Source: an uncultured Thermoanaerobaculum sp.
GTDB taxonomy: Bacteria; Acidobacteriota; Thermoanaerobaculia; Thermoanaerobaculales; Thermoanaerobaculaceae
Direction of reading: 5' to 3'
Assembly: GCA_937934115.1 (NCBI GenBank)
Contig: CALHAH010000041.1
Span: 1 to 34,222, forward strand
Length of the DNA stretch: 34,222 nucleotides
Shown: positions 26,341 through 34,222 of the stretch, in pieces
How the letters are laid out: the number at the start of each line of letters is the position of its first letter
Numbering within the stretch: the stretch's first letter is position 1
Position numbers and translations under genes: made by a program
Notes under the pieces: model-generated
What the model was told of the DNA's origin: nothing
The model's input: the letters and a program-made list of their open reading frames with translations, nothing else
The model's database searches: none

Positions 26341-27255
26341 TTAGCTGTCCTGAGGGGGACGCACGTTGTAATAAAAGGTAATGATGACGCCTTCCCGCTC
26401 CACCCCCGCTTCCCTGGGCAAAGGCGGCAAAGGGGAAGCGTTGAGAATGGCATCGCGGGCTGCAAAATCCATGGGTGGGTGCGAGGAGTCCTTAAGGATC
26501 GTAAGCCCCGTGACCCGCCCGTCCTTTTCAATGAAAAAGCGGATGCGCACCACCCCAGGCACGCCCAGCTGCGCCAACTCAGGGATCCGCCAGTGGTAGC
26601 GGATGCGCCGCAGCATTTCGGCAGCGTAAGGCCCCCAGTCGTACCACTGGGTGTCAAAGGAAAGGGGCCCCAAATCCACTTGCCCGCCTTTGCGGTCGGG
26701 AATGGTCCCAAGGGCCGGAGCGGAAAACGGGGTAAGGCCCCGAAGGGCGGGCTTGGGCTCGGGAGGGGCAGGCTGAAGAACGGGTTTTTCCTCACGTTTG
26801 GCAAAGATCCCCGCACCCTCTTCCTCCGCGTGCGCCAGTGAATTGGGCTCGCTTTGTCTCTGGGTTGGGTCTTCCACAGGTGAGGGCTGCGTTGTGGGTA
26901 AGGACGAGGTTGAAGGGCTTGCTTGCTTTAAGGAAGGGGACGGCGGCGCCACGCGTAGCTCGGGGCTGGTGCCCGCAGCTCCAGGTCGGTCTGCCTTTTC
27001 TCCGGCACCACCGTGAGCTCGGCGGGAAAGGTCGGAACCGGGGGCGTCGGCGCGGCTGGGTGGCTCTTCCTTTTCCTCGGGGAGTTCCACCAACTCAAAA
27101 CGCAGGGGTTGCTCTTCCTTTTGCGCTGGGATCACCGGTTTGGCGGCTACCGGGTGCACCGGGGTGAGTTTTGCGGGTAACAACAGCAGCAAAAGGTGAA
27201 GGAGCAAAGAAAGCTCCAAACCCAGGCGGAACCGGCCATCGGAAAGCCAACCCAT
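26341..27255 (-). CDS. tonB: TonB-family energy transducer
   Basis: This 304-residue protein has an N-terminal anchor helix (LELSLLLHLLLLLLPAKL), then a long Pro/Glu/Ser-rich periplasmic spacer at about residues 40-200. A TonB C-terminal domain follows: MLRRIRYHWRIPELAQL, VRIRFFIEKDGRVTGLTILK, ASPLPPLP. It is first in the tonB-exbB-exbD unit. No TonB-dependent receptor is in the window. Confidence 0.88.
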   Translation of the reverse strand: MGWLSDGRFRLGLELSLLLHLLLLLLPAKLTPVHPVAAKPVIPAQKEEQPLRFELVELPEEKEEPPSRADAPGSDLSRRAHGGAGEKADRPGAAGTSPELRVAPPSPSLKQASPSTSSLPTTQPSPVEDPTQRQSEPNSLAHAEEEGAGIFAKREEKPVLQPAPPEPKPALRGLTPFSAPALGTIPDRKGGQVDLGPLSFDTQWYDWGPYAAEMLRRIRYHWRIPELAQLGVPGVVRIRFFIEKDGRVTGLTILKDSSHPPMDFAARDAILNASPLPPLPREAGVEREGVIITFYYNVRPPQDS

Positions 27256-27337
27256 CCGTTGGCAATCCTACAAGAAACGTGCCATAGAATGGGAGCGTGC
27301 CACCAAAAGCTGGGGCGTCCATCTGGCCTGAAAAGGC

Positions 27338-27365
27338 AAAAAGCTGTGCTTTTCCACTGACAGCT
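27338..27365 (-). terminator. Intrinsic terminator after fumarase
   Basis: On the minus strand AGCTGT (plus 27360-27365) pairs with ACAGCT (plus 27342-27347), followed by TTTTT (plus 27338-27342). It lies 27 bases past the fumarase beta stop. An alternative pairing of AAAAGC with GCTTTT uses the same bases. Confidence 0.5.
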
Positions 27366-27391
27366 GCCCCTATCCCGGCGCCAAACCTCAG

Positions 27392-27979
27392 CTATGCGCC
27401 CAGGGATAGCAGGCTTTTAAGCTTTTCCGCGCTTTGCTTCTCGATTTCCTTGTGCAGGGAGTTGCCCTGGGCGTCCATGGTTACCACCACGGGGAAATCC
27501 TCCACTTCAATGACCCACAAAGCCTCGGGAACGCCGAATTCCTCAAGCATGAACACGGTTTCCACGCGCTTGACGCACTGGGCCAACACCTGTGCTGCGC
27601 CACCAATGGCATGAAAGTAGACGGCGCCGTACCTTTGCAACCCCTCCAGGGTCTTGGCTCCCATGCCGCCTTTGCCAATAACGCCCCGGAGGCCGTAGGT
27701 GCCAATGACGTCCGCTTGGTACGGCTCCTCGCGAGCGGAGGTGGTGGGACCGGCGGCGACGAAGGTGTAGGTTCCATCAGGGTTCTTGCGAACCACGGGC
27801 CCCACGTGGTACATCACCGAGTCTTTGAGGAAAGGGGCCACCTCCTTGCGGAAAGCCTTCACCAACCAATGGTGAGCCGCGTCCCGGCCCGTGATGACTC
27901 GCCCGGAAAGCTCCACAAAATCCCCAACTCGCAAGGATCGAATGGTGGCTTCGTCAGTGGGAAGCGTCAGTCGAGCCAT
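27392..27979 (-). CDS. Fumarate hydratase class I, beta subunit
   Basis: This 195-residue protein is the C-terminal half of iron-sulfur fumarase (FumA-type), made as a separate subunit. The motifs LSGRVITGRDAAHHWLVKAF and GPTTSAREEPYQADVIGTY are typical, followed by GVIGKGGM. It overlaps the alpha gene by 13 bases. The complex hydrates fumarate to malate. A tartrate dehydratase subunit is the main alternative. Confidence 0.9.
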   Translation of the reverse strand: MARLTLPTDEATIRSLRVGDFVELSGRVITGRDAAHHWLVKAFRKEVAPFLKDSVMYHVGPVVRKNPDGTYTFVAAGPTTSAREEPYQADVIGTYGLRGVIGKGGMGAKTLEGLQRYGAVYFHAIGGAAQVLAQCVKRVETVFMLEEFGVPEALWVIEVEDFPVVVTMDAQGNSLHKEIEKQSAEKLKSLLSLGA

Positions 27980-28851
27980 GTGATTTCCCCCTTGGGGCTT
28001 ATGCGCGCCCCGGCGCGACGGTTAGCCCAACACATGTAGGAAACGGAAACGAAGTAGGAGGCGGGCAAGCGTCCCAAATAGCCAATTTTTACCCCCAGAA
28101 CTGTGGTTTTGCCGCCGAAGCCCATGGGACCAATGCCCAGCTCATTAGCCTCCTTGAAAAGGCGTTGTTCCAAGGCATCCAGCTCCGGGATTGGGTTGCG
28201 ATCGTCCAAACGGCGCAAGAGCTGACGCTTGGATTCCACGAACCCTGAGCCACGATCGCCCCCAAAGCACACCCCTAGGATTCCCGGGGCGCAACCCTTG
28301 CCTTGTGCCTTGTGTACGGCGTCCAGCACGCACCGCCGCACCCCTTCCAAGTTGCGATCGGCGCCCAGGGCGGAGTTGGGAAGCGAGTATTGGGCACCTA
28401 CGTTTTCACAACCACCGCCTTTGAGGATGAGATGAACCTCCAAGTCCTCTTCATCCCACTCTTCGCAGTGGACGGTGGGGATGCCGGGGGCGGCACCGTT
28501 GCCGGTATTTTTCTCGGTTAAGGGATCCACAGCGTTGGGGCGGAGAAGCTGCCGGGCTGTGGCCTGTTTCACCGCTTCGGTAAAGGCTCGGGTGAGCATG
28601 CGGGTGGAGACCCCCACAGGATGGTGGATCCACACCAAGGGCGTTCCCGTATCCTGGCAAATGGGCTGCCAAGCGCCCCCTGCCAACTCCACGTTGCGAA
28701 GGATGGTGTCCAAGGCTTTTTGCGCCAAGGAACCTGGTTCTTCCTTATCTTTGGCTTGGCGTAGCGCCTCCACCACATCGGGTGGCAACTGGGTTGAGGC
28801 GCGGGCGATAATTTCCACGAACGTTTCGGTAAGCGTTTGCTCCTGCCACAC
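27967..28851 (-). CDS. Fumarate hydratase class I, alpha subunit
   Basis: This 294-residue subunit holds the [4Fe-4S] cluster. Likely ligand cysteines are C65 (PICQDTG), C187 (KGCAPG) and C274 (SYMCWANRR), inferred by comparison with FumA. NTGNGAAPGIPTVH and ELGIGPMGFGGKTT are family motifs. It starts at GTG 28851 with GGGAGG upstream. Oxygen sensitivity of this class fits an anaerobic lifestyle. Confidence 0.9.
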   Translation of the reverse strand: MWQEQTLTETFVEIIARASTQLPPDVVEALRQAKDKEEPGSLAQKALDTILRNVELAGGAWQPICQDTGTPLVWIHHPVGVSTRMLTRAFTEAVKQATARQLLRPNAVDPLTEKNTGNGAAPGIPTVHCEEWDEEDLEVHLILKGGGCENVGAQYSLPNSALGADRNLEGVRRCVLDAVHKAQGKGCAPGILGVCFGGDRGSGFVESKRQLLRRLDDRNPIPELDALEQRLFKEANELGIGPMGFGGKTTVLGVKIGYLGRLPASYFVSVSYMCWANRRAGARISPKGEITWLD

Positions 28852-28870
28852 GGACGTTCCTCCCTTTGCA

Positions 28871-28876
28871 ATAGTA
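28871..28876 (-). promoter_or_regulatory. Possible -10 of the fumarase promoter
   Basis: On the minus strand TACTAT occurs about 20 bases before the fumarase alpha start and is identical to the -10 proposed for the divergent oxidoreductase operon. No good -35 is seen at 17 bases. Confidence 0.3.
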
Positions 28877-28953
28877 CACCTTTTCTCAAGCTCTGGGCAT
28901 AACGGGAGGAAAGGACAAATAGTGGAGATGGCGTCTCATTTGTAAATTTAAGC

Positions 28954-28982
28954 TTGCCAATACTTGCAACCAAGCGTACTAT
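28954..28982 (+). promoter_or_regulatory. Promoter of the 2-oxoacid:ferredoxin oxidoreductase operon
   Basis: TTGCCA (28954-28959) and TACTAT (28977-28982) are separated by exactly 17 bases. The expected start is near 28989, 18 bases before the first gene, with a GGGGGGAG ribosome binding site in between. Confidence 0.6.
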
Positions 28983-29006
28983 GGCGAGCGAGGGGGGAGC
29001 TGAACG

Positions 29007-29279
29007 ATGGTTGACGAACCCACCAAGAAGGCCAAGGGAACCATCATTTTAAACAAAGAAATTTGCAAGGGTTGCTCCTTCTGCATTGACTTTTGCCCAA
29101 CCCACTGCTTGGAGTTTTCCAAAGACTTCAACCGCAAAGGCTATCACTACCCCGTCCTGGCACGACCGGAGGATTGCACCGGTTGCGATTTGTGCGGTTT
29201 GTACTGCCCCGATTACGCCATTTTTGGGGTTAAGTTCAAGGATCTGGAAAAGCTGGCGCAGAAAGCGCCGGCAGCTTAA
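29007..29279 (+). CDS. korD: 2-oxoacid:ferredoxin oxidoreductase, ferredoxin-like delta subunit
   Basis: This 90-residue protein has two [4Fe-4S] motifs, CKGCSFCIDFCP near residue 20 and CTGCDLCGLYCP near residue 57. It passes electrons from the catalytic subunits to ferredoxin. It is first in a four-gene set (delta, alpha, beta, gamma) typical of 2-oxoglutarate:ferredoxin oxidoreductases. Confidence 0.9.
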   Translation: MVDEPTKKAKGTIILNKEICKGCSFCIDFCPTHCLEFSKDFNRKGYHYPVLARPEDCTGCDLCGLYCPDYAIFGVKFKDLEKLAQKAPAA

Positions 29280-29297
29280 AGCGAGGAGGCAGAAAAA

Positions 29298-30455
29298 GTG
29301 CACGCGGACCCAAAGGGTGTACTTACCGGTTTGCACTTCATCGATGGGGACCATGCCGCTTGTGAAGGCGCCATTGCCGCCGGCTGTCGCTTTGCCGCTG
29401 GCTATCCCATTACTCCGTCCACCGAAGTGGTGGAACGATTTGCCGCCCGCATTCCGCTGGTGGGTGGTGTTTTCATTCAAATGGAGGATGAAATTGCTTC
29501 CTCCATCGCCATTCTCGGCGCCGCTTGGGCCGGCCATAAGGTCATGACCGTCACCTCGGGCCCCGGGCTTTCCCTCATGATGGAGCACATTGGTTACGCG
29601 GCCATGACGGAAACACCTTGTGTTTTCGTGGACGTGCAGCGGGGTGGTCCTTCCACCGGTTTGCCCACCTTGCCGGCGCAAGCCGATATGATGCAGGTGC
29701 GGTGGGGTTCCCACGGGGACTACAACGTCATTGCCCTTTCTCCCAACTCACCGCAGGAGTGCTTTGATCTTATGATCAAGGCTTTCAACTTGGCCGAACT
29801 GTACCGCACGCCGGTGTTTTTCATGATGGATGAAGTGGTGGGTCACATGACCGAGCGGGTGGCTATCCCCCGCCCGGAGGACATCGAGGTGGTGCCGCGA
29901 CGGTGGACTTCCAGGAAACCCGGAGACTACAGGGCCTATGAACCGGGCGAGGACCTGGTTCCGGAGATGGTGAAGGCAGGCGATGGGTTTCGGGTGCACA
30001 TCACAGGCCTGACCCACGACGAGCGTGGCTACCCGGCCATGAACCCCCAGGCCCAGGACAAGCTCGTGCGACGCTTGGTGGACAAGATCCGCAAGAACGC
30101 CCACAAGCTGGTGGATGTTCGCGGGGAAAACCTGGAAGACGCGGATGTGGTTGTCATCTCTTACGGCATTACCTCGCGAATTGCCGCGGCGGCTGTGGAG
30201 GAGGCCCGCGCCGCCGGTCGCAAAGTGGGGCATCTCCGCCTTGTGATTGTGTGGCCTTTCCCTGAACCGCTGGTGGCCGAGCTTGCCAGCCGGGTGAAGG
30301 CCTTCGTGGTTCCCGAGTTGAACTTGGGACAAATGGTGCGTGAGGTGGAGCGGGTAGTGGCGGGCAAAGCACAGGTGGTTTCTGTGCCCCATGCGGGCGG
30401 TACCGTCCATCAGGTGGAAGATATCTTGGCCAAGATCCTGGAGGTGGCGAAATGA
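29298..30455 (+). CDS. korA: 2-oxoacid:ferredoxin oxidoreductase, alpha subunit
   Basis: This 385-residue subunit starts at GTG 29298 after GAGGAGG. The N-terminal part has GCRFAAGYPITPSTEVVE, then IQMEDEIASSIAILGAAWAG and VTSGPGLSLMMEHIGYA. These are the pyrimidine-binding signatures of the POR/KOR family. A C-terminal transketolase-like domain follows. The enzyme oxidatively decarboxylates a 2-oxoacid to its acyl-CoA, or runs in reverse. The stop overlaps korB (ATGA). The exact 2-oxoacid cannot be told from sequence alone; 2-oxoglutarate is likeliest. Confidence 0.88.
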   Translation: MHADPKGVLTGLHFIDGDHAACEGAIAAGCRFAAGYPITPSTEVVERFAARIPLVGGVFIQMEDEIASSIAILGAAWAGHKVMTVTSGPGLSLMMEHIGYAAMTETPCVFVDVQRGGPSTGLPTLPAQADMMQVRWGSHGDYNVIALSPNSPQECFDLMIKAFNLAELYRTPVFFMMDEVVGHMTERVAIPRPEDIEVVPRRWTSRKPGDYRAYEPGEDLVPEMVKAGDGFRVHITGLTHDERGYPAMNPQAQDKLVRRLVDKIRKNAHKLVDVRGENLEDADVVVISYGITSRIAAAAVEEARAAGRKVGHLRLVIVWPFPEPLVAELASRVKAFVVPELNLGQMVREVERVVAGKAQVVSVPHAGGTVHQVEDILAKILEVAK

Positions 30456-31339
30456 GCAGCCTGGCTGTCAACGTTGAGCTCCCCGAGTTACAGAACCCTT
30501 TGATGCCTTATCTGCGGCAGGACCGTATCCCGCATATTTGGTGTCCGGGTTGCGGTATTGGCACCTCGCTCAACGCCTTCATCCGGGCCCTCGACGAAAT
30601 GCAGTTTGACCTCAACAAGCTGGCGGTGGTGTCCGGGATCGGGTGCACGGGGCGGGTAGCTGGCTACCTCAACGTGGATTCCTTCCACACTACCCACGGA
30701 CGGGCGATTCCTTTCGCCACCGGCCTCAAGCTGGGCAACCCCGACCTTAAAGTCGTGGTTTACTCCGGTGATGGCGACCTCTTTGCCATTGGTGGTAACC
30801 ACTTTATTCACGCAGCCCGCCGCAACATGGACCTCTTTGTGGTGTGCGTTAACAACTTCACTTACGGAATGACCGGGGGGCAAGTGGCGCCCACCACACC
30901 TTTGGGGGCGACGCAAACCACCATGCCGTACGGGAACTTCGAGCCTCCTTTCAACCTACCGTACCTGGCGGACTCCTGCGGTGCGGTGTACGTGGCGCGG
31001 TGGACCGTGTACCACGTTCGCCAGCTCACGCGCGCATTCAAGGAAGGGCTTTCCAAGAAAGGCTTTGTCTTCCTTGAAGTGCTTTCTCCTTGCCCGACCT
31101 TATACTCCCGTCGCAACCGCCTGGGTGATGGGGTGGAGCAGCTCAAGTATTACAAGGAAAAATCGGTGGTAAAGAACGGTGCGGATACCCGCGATGTGGG
31201 GCTTTCCTTCCAAGGGGACATTGTGGTAGGGACGTTTGTGAACCGTGAGCGACCCACTTGGCTGGAGGCCATGAACGAGCACTTTTCTCAGCGCTTTGGG
31301 GACCGTTACCAACCTTATGGAGTGCACCGTGAGGACTGA
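30452..31339 (+). CDS. korB: 2-oxoacid:ferredoxin oxidoreductase, beta subunit
   Basis: This 295-residue subunit binds thiamine diphosphate. WCPGCGIGTSLNAF, SGIGCTGRVAGYLNVDSFHT and the ThDP/Mg motif YSGDGDLFAIGGNHF, followed by CVNNFTYGMTGGQ, are visible. It overlaps korA by 4 bases and the gamma gene by about 11. Confidence 0.92.
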   Translation: MSSLAVNVELPELQNPLMPYLRQDRIPHIWCPGCGIGTSLNAFIRALDEMQFDLNKLAVVSGIGCTGRVAGYLNVDSFHTTHGRAIPFATGLKLGNPDLKVVVYSGDGDLFAIGGNHFIHAARRNMDLFVVCVNNFTYGMTGGQVAPTTPLGATQTTMPYGNFEPPFNLPYLADSCGAVYVARWTVYHVRQLTRAFKEGLSKKGFVFLEVLSPCPTLYSRRNRLGDGVEQLKYYKEKSVVKNGADTRDVGLSFQGDIVVGTFVNRERPTWLEAMNEHFSQRFGDRYQPYGVHRED

Positions 31340-31895
31340 AATTCGTGTTGGGGGCTTGGGCGGGCAGGGGGTCATCCTCTGCGGCATGATCATTGGCAAG
31401 GCGGCTTCTATCTTTGACGGCAAACATGCCACGCTTATTCAGGCCTTTGGTCCGGAAGCACGGGGTAGCGCCGCTTCCGCGCAGGTGACGGTGGCTGATG
31501 AGCCCATTGGCTACCCGTATGTACGGCGGCCGGATGTCCTCGTGGTGATGTCGCCAGATGCGTATACCACTTTTGTGCCCACCCTAAAGGAGGGAGGCTC
31601 GTTGCTTTACGAGAGCGATTTGGTAGTCCCCGACAAACGGCTGCCCACGGGGGCCAAGGTTTTGGGCGTGCCAGCCACGCGGCTGGCGGAGGAGCTGGGG
31701 CGCAGGTTGGTGATGAACATCGTCATGGTGGGCTTCTTTACGGCCACTACCAAGCTCATCTCTTATGAAGCGGCGCGCAAGGCGGTTTTGGATTCGGTTC
31801 CTAGGGGCACCGAGGAGCTAAACCTCAAAGCCTTTGAGGCAGGATTTGCCTACGGACAAAGGCTCGTTTCTGGGGAGGACAGCCGTGTGGCCTGA
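31329..31895 (+). CDS. korC: 2-oxoacid:ferredoxin oxidoreductase, gamma subunit
   Basis: This 188-residue gamma subunit starts RTEIRVGGLGGQGVILCGMI, the family's usual opening. I chose GTG 31329 with GGAG about 7 bases upstream. ATG 31317 would add four residues, and the frame is open to 31296 inside korB. FGPEARGSAASAQVTVADE is typical. The start lies inside the end of korB, implying coupled translation. Confidence 0.88.
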   Translation: MRTEIRVGGLGGQGVILCGMIIGKAASIFDGKHATLIQAFGPEARGSAASAQVTVADEPIGYPYVRRPDVLVVMSPDAYTTFVPTLKEGGSLLYESDLVVPDKRLPTGAKVLGVPATRLAEELGRRLVMNIVMVGFFTATTKLISYEAARKAVLDSVPRGTEELNLKAFEAGFAYGQRLVSGEDSRVA

Positions 31896-32475
31896 TACAA
31901 CCAAGGTGGTCTTGCGCCAGGGTCCCGAGGTCCACATCCGTCCCATGGTGGCCGCGGACGCCGAAGCTTTACATCGCTTCTTCCTCGCCCTCCCGGAAGA
32001 GGATCGGCTTTTCTTGGAAGACGACGTGACAAAGCCAGCTTTCGTGCAGCAGCTATTGGCCGAGCAGGAGGCCGGCAGGGCTTTTCCCGTGGTCGCCGAA
32101 GCCAGCGGCGAGATCGTGGGGTACGGTGTGCTTTACCGCCCCCTCTTTGGTTGGAGCACCCACGTGGGGCGGGTACGCATGGCGGTGGCCCGCAGCTTCC
32201 AGCGGCAAGGCTTGGGCACCGCCATCCTCCGGGAGCTGGTGCGGAAGGCGCAGGGGCTTGCCCTGGACAAGCTGGTGGCGGAGGTGGTGGAAGACCAAGT
32301 GGGGGCTCTGCGGGCCTTTGAGCGGCTGGGTTTTCATCGGGAAGCCACGCTGGGCAACCACGTGCAAGACTTAAGCGGGAAAAAGCGGGACCTGGTCCTC
32401 CTGGCGAACGACGTGGCCCACATTTGGGAGCACATGGAAGCGTTGGTGGCGGATTTCGAGCCCTCCGCCGGGTAG
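31885..32475 (+). CDS. GNAT-family N-acetyltransferase
   Basis: This 196-residue protein has the acetyl-CoA-binding motif A RSFQRQGLGTAILRELV (residues about 108-124) and the C-terminal LRAFERLGFHREATL. The start is GTG 31885 with GGGGAGG 6 bases upstream, overlapping the korC stop by 11 bases. The substrate is unknown. Co-transcription with the oxidoreductase suggests protein or metabolite acetylation linked to acyl-CoA supply, but this is inference. Confidence 0.85.
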   Translation: MWPDTTKVVLRQGPEVHIRPMVAADAEALHRFFLALPEEDRLFLEDDVTKPAFVQQLLAEQEAGRAFPVVAEASGEIVGYGVLYRPLFGWSTHVGRVRMAVARSFQRQGLGTAILRELVRKAQGLALDKLVAEVVEDQVGALRAFERLGFHREATLGNHVQDLSGKKRDLVLLANDVAHIWEHMEALVADFEPSAG

Positions 32476-32569
32476 AGAGCGCGCAAATTTCCAGGGCCGG
32501 CGTTGGCAGGACTGGCCTCGCCTCGGCACGCAGCCTTTGGCCGAAAGGAGCCGCGTATTTTTCCTGAAA

Positions 32570-32690
32570 GGGCCGGCTTGCTTTTTGGAAAAGCTCTCCT
32601 TGGGCGCCCCGCAGTGGGGGCAGGCGGCAGGGCGACAGCGTCCTTCCTTCTTTCTTGCACTTGGCATAAACCCACCAGCATTGACATGTG
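32570..32690 (-). pseudogene. Decayed rubredoxin-like domain relic
   Basis: Reading the minus strand from 32680, one frame gives WWVYAKCKKEG. The neighbouring frame continues RCRPAACPHCGAPKESFSKK. Joined, they match the rubredoxin layout WVCxxC...EG...CPxCGAPKExF, with the first Cys replaced by Tyr. The frames switch within the AG-rich stretch (plus 32643-32656), a likely slippage site. No intact ORF remains. It could be chance, but the joined pattern is close to rubrerythrin tails. Confidence 0.4.
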
Positions 32691-32709
32691 GTAAATTTTG
32701 AATTATATC
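32681..32709 (+). promoter_or_regulatory. Promoter of the GH5-like gene
   Basis: TTGACA (32681-32686) and TATATC (32704-32709) are 17 bases apart in an AT-rich patch. The start would be near 32716, 13 bases before ATG 32729. Confidence 0.6.
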
Positions 32710-32728
32710 TGTGGCGAGGGTCGACAGC

Positions 32729-34222
32729 ATGGCACAGAGGAAAAACGTCGTTCGATTTTCGGTCATTGTCCTTTTTGCCGTAGGGGTGTTCGCCCTCGCC
32801 GCAGGTCGTGGTCCCTCGAGCACGCAAGAAGGTGGCGAACGTCGCTGGCCGCGTATTCCTCTCCGTGGCGAAAAACCGCTGGTAGATAAGTTTTCTCTTT
32901 GGCTGGGTCAGAAGCCGTTACGTGGGGCAAGCATTTGGCAACGAGTTCGGGTCCCGAGCCTGGATGGAGACCTTTTAGGGGAAGGGCACATCGGCCCCCC
33001 GTATAGTCAAGAGGATTTTTTCCGTCTGACGCAGGCAGGCGCCAATTGGGTAAACCTTTCGGTCCCGGGTGTATTCACTGAAACGGCACCTTACGACCTG
33101 GATTGTGCTGCGCTTTACCACCTAGACGAGCTTGTGGAAAAGGCGCGGCGCGCTAACCTTTACGTAGTGATTTCCTTCCGCACGGGGCCGGGGCGAAGTG
33201 AGTTTACTTTTCAAAGGGACGGAGCTGGCACCCTTTACCCCACCGAGCTCTTGCGAGAAGAGGTTTGGACCCAGTGGCGCGCGCAATCCGCTTGGGCAGA
33301 AATGTGGCGTTTTGTTGCTCAGCGGTACCGGAGGCATCCAGCAATCGCAGGGTACCAGCTCATGACCGCCCCCAATGGCCACGAGCTTCTCCACATCACG
33401 GAGCCTCGAGACTTTTACCCAACGTTTGCAGGCACGAGTTACGATTGGAATTCATTGCTCCCGCGGCTTATCCAAGCCATTCGCGAAGTGGATGAGGAAA
33501 CCCCAATCTTGGTGGCCCCGGCTGGCCGAGCCACCCTCTCTTGGCTTCCGTACCTTCAGCTTCCCGAGGTTCCGCGACTGGTGGTGGCTGTCCATGCTTT
33601 TGAGCCCCAACGTTACACCTTGCAAGGGCCCGAGGAGAGGTTACCTTACCCTGGCTTTTACGACGTAGATGGCGATTCGCGCCCGGACCTTTTTGACACA
33701 GCTTGGGTGCAGCGCTCTTTGGAGGTCCTAGATCGTTTCCGAAGGGATCACCCGGTACCGCAAGCGGTTTTAGGGTTTGGGGTGGCGCGTTGGGCACCGG
33801 GGGCCTCGCAGTACTTTTGGGATGTAGTGACCTTCTTCGAAAACCGAAGGCTCAACCACGCCATTTGGCTTTGGGAACCCTCATTTGAGCCCTGGCGAAG
33901 CTTCGGTTTGAAACCCATGAACTTCCTATTGGGCCCAGACCCCAATAACTTGCAAGAAACACCCAACGCTCTCGCCCAAACCCTTCTGGATTTATGGCGT
34001 CGTAATTTGGAGAGACCACCTTACTTTCTCTTGGGCTGGCGGCCCGACCCCCTCACGTGTCCTACGCCTCCTCCCGAGCTTACACCAACCCCCACCCCCA
34101 CACCACCACCCACACCGACCCCCTCGCCGACCCCCACCCCTACGCCAACGCCCACTCTTACCCCTACCCCTACGCCTGCCCTCACACCTACGCCCACCCC
34201 TTCTCCAACACCCACGCCCACA
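32729..34222 (+). CDS. Secreted GH5-like (cellulase-fold) protein, possibly inactive, partial
   Basis: The frame is open from ATG 32729 to the window end (498 codons, no stop). A signal peptide is visible ([19 protein letters not shown]). Residues 60-435 resemble GH5-type TIM barrels: [48 protein letters not shown] and [15 protein letters not shown]. Where such enzymes carry the acid/base Glu (xEPN) it reads LMTAPN, with A214. Where they have NEFG it reads LGFG, with G349. Both catalytic glutamates thus look replaced. From about residue 445 a Pro-Thr linker leads to a domain outside the window. It could be a carbohydrate-binding or surface protein. Confidence 0.7.
   Translation, partial: MAQRKNVVRFSVIVLFAVGVFALAAGRGPSSTQEGGERRWPRIPLRGEKPLVDKFSLWLGQKPLRGASIWQRVRVPSLDGDLLGEGHIGPPYSQEDFFRLTQAGANWVNLSVPGVFTETAPYDLDCAALYHLDELVEKARRANLYVVISFRTGPGRSEFTFQRDGAGTLYPTELLREEVWTQWRAQSAWAEMWRFVAQRYRRHPAIAGYQLMTAPNGHELLHITEPRDFYPTFAGTSYDWNSLLPRLIQAIREVDEETPILVAPAGRATLSWLPYLQLPEVPRLVVAVHAFEPQRYTLQGPEERLPYPGFYDVDGDSRPDLFDTAWVQRSLEVLDRFRRDHPVPQAVLGFGVARWAPGASQYFWDVVTFFENRRLNHAIWLWEPSFEPWRSFGLKPMNFLLGPDPNNLQETPNALAQTLLDLWRRNLERPPYFLLGWRPDPLTCPTPPPELTPTPTPTPPPTPTPSPTPTPTPTPTLTPTPTPALTPTPTPSPTPTPT
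34062..34222 (+). repeat. Pro-Thr-rich tandem codon repeats (linker)
   Basis: About 53 codons alternate CCN (Pro) and ACN (Thr), with occasional Ser, Leu or Ala, to the end of the window. The coding strand is almost free of G. Such linkers separate domains of secreted glycan-active proteins and are prone to length change by slippage. Confidence 0.85.

Noticed and set aside
34021..34221. Minus-strand Gly-Val repeat open frame
   Set aside because: It is the reverse complement of the Pro-Thr codon repeat and has no start context.
34062..34222. Possible CRISPR or tandem-repeat array
   Set aside because: The period is a few codons within an open reading frame encoding a Pro-Thr linker, with no spacers.

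Overview
The window is a GC-rich (roughly 60%) bacterial chromosomal segment. Gene content points to a Gram-negative-type, anaerobic or facultatively anaerobic organism: it has TolC and TonB/ExbBD parts, a ferredoxin-dependent 2-oxoacid oxidoreductase and a tyrosine phenol-lyase. The order rplO-secY-adk-map-infA-rpmJ-rpsM and the zinc-binding forms of S14, S4 and L36 fit a deep-branching group. My guess is an Acidobacteriota relative of the Thermoanaerobaculia type, but this is inference from content and not a database result.

Region 1 (1-15076) is one uninterrupted plus-strand run: the end of tuf, then the S10, spc and alpha ribosomal operons fused together (rpsJ to rplQ), carrying secY, adk, map, infA and rpoA. 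Spacing is tight, with many 4-bp ATGA overlaps. The alpha subunit has unusual residues where its C-terminal domain normally contacts DNA.

Region 2 (15077-15950) is a frameshifted outer-membrane beta-barrel gene, now a pseudogene, followed by an intrinsic terminator.

Region 3 (16000-23802) starts at a strong sigma70-type promoter with a dyad. It holds a tripartite RND efflux system (TolC-like, lipoprotein adaptor, RND pump), a DUF2892 membrane protein, a P-II-like small protein, an ArsR regulator, a small membrane peptide, a zinc-ribbon protein, an FmdB-type zinc ribbon and a DUF302 protein. Two of the small genes are interrupted by in-frame UGA codons. Each is preceded by Val-Pro-Thr and followed at the right distance by a hairpin of the bacterial SECIS type. 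This is the best candidate for something undescribed: a selenocysteine-containing accessory module attached to an efflux operon.

Region 4 (23818-28851, minus strand) holds tyrosine phenol-lyase, the exbD-exbB-tonB energy-transducing set, and the two subunits of class I fumarase. Region 5 (29007-32475, plus strand) is divergent from fumarase and encodes a korDABC-type 2-oxoacid:ferredoxin oxidoreductase plus a GNAT acetyltransferase. Fumarase and the oxidoreductase together suggest TCA-cycle carbon flow through ferredoxin.

Region 6 (32476-34222) has a decayed rubredoxin-like relic on the minus strand. It then has a promoter and a secreted GH5-like protein with a Pro-Thr linker. That gene runs off the window and seems to lack both catalytic glutamates.
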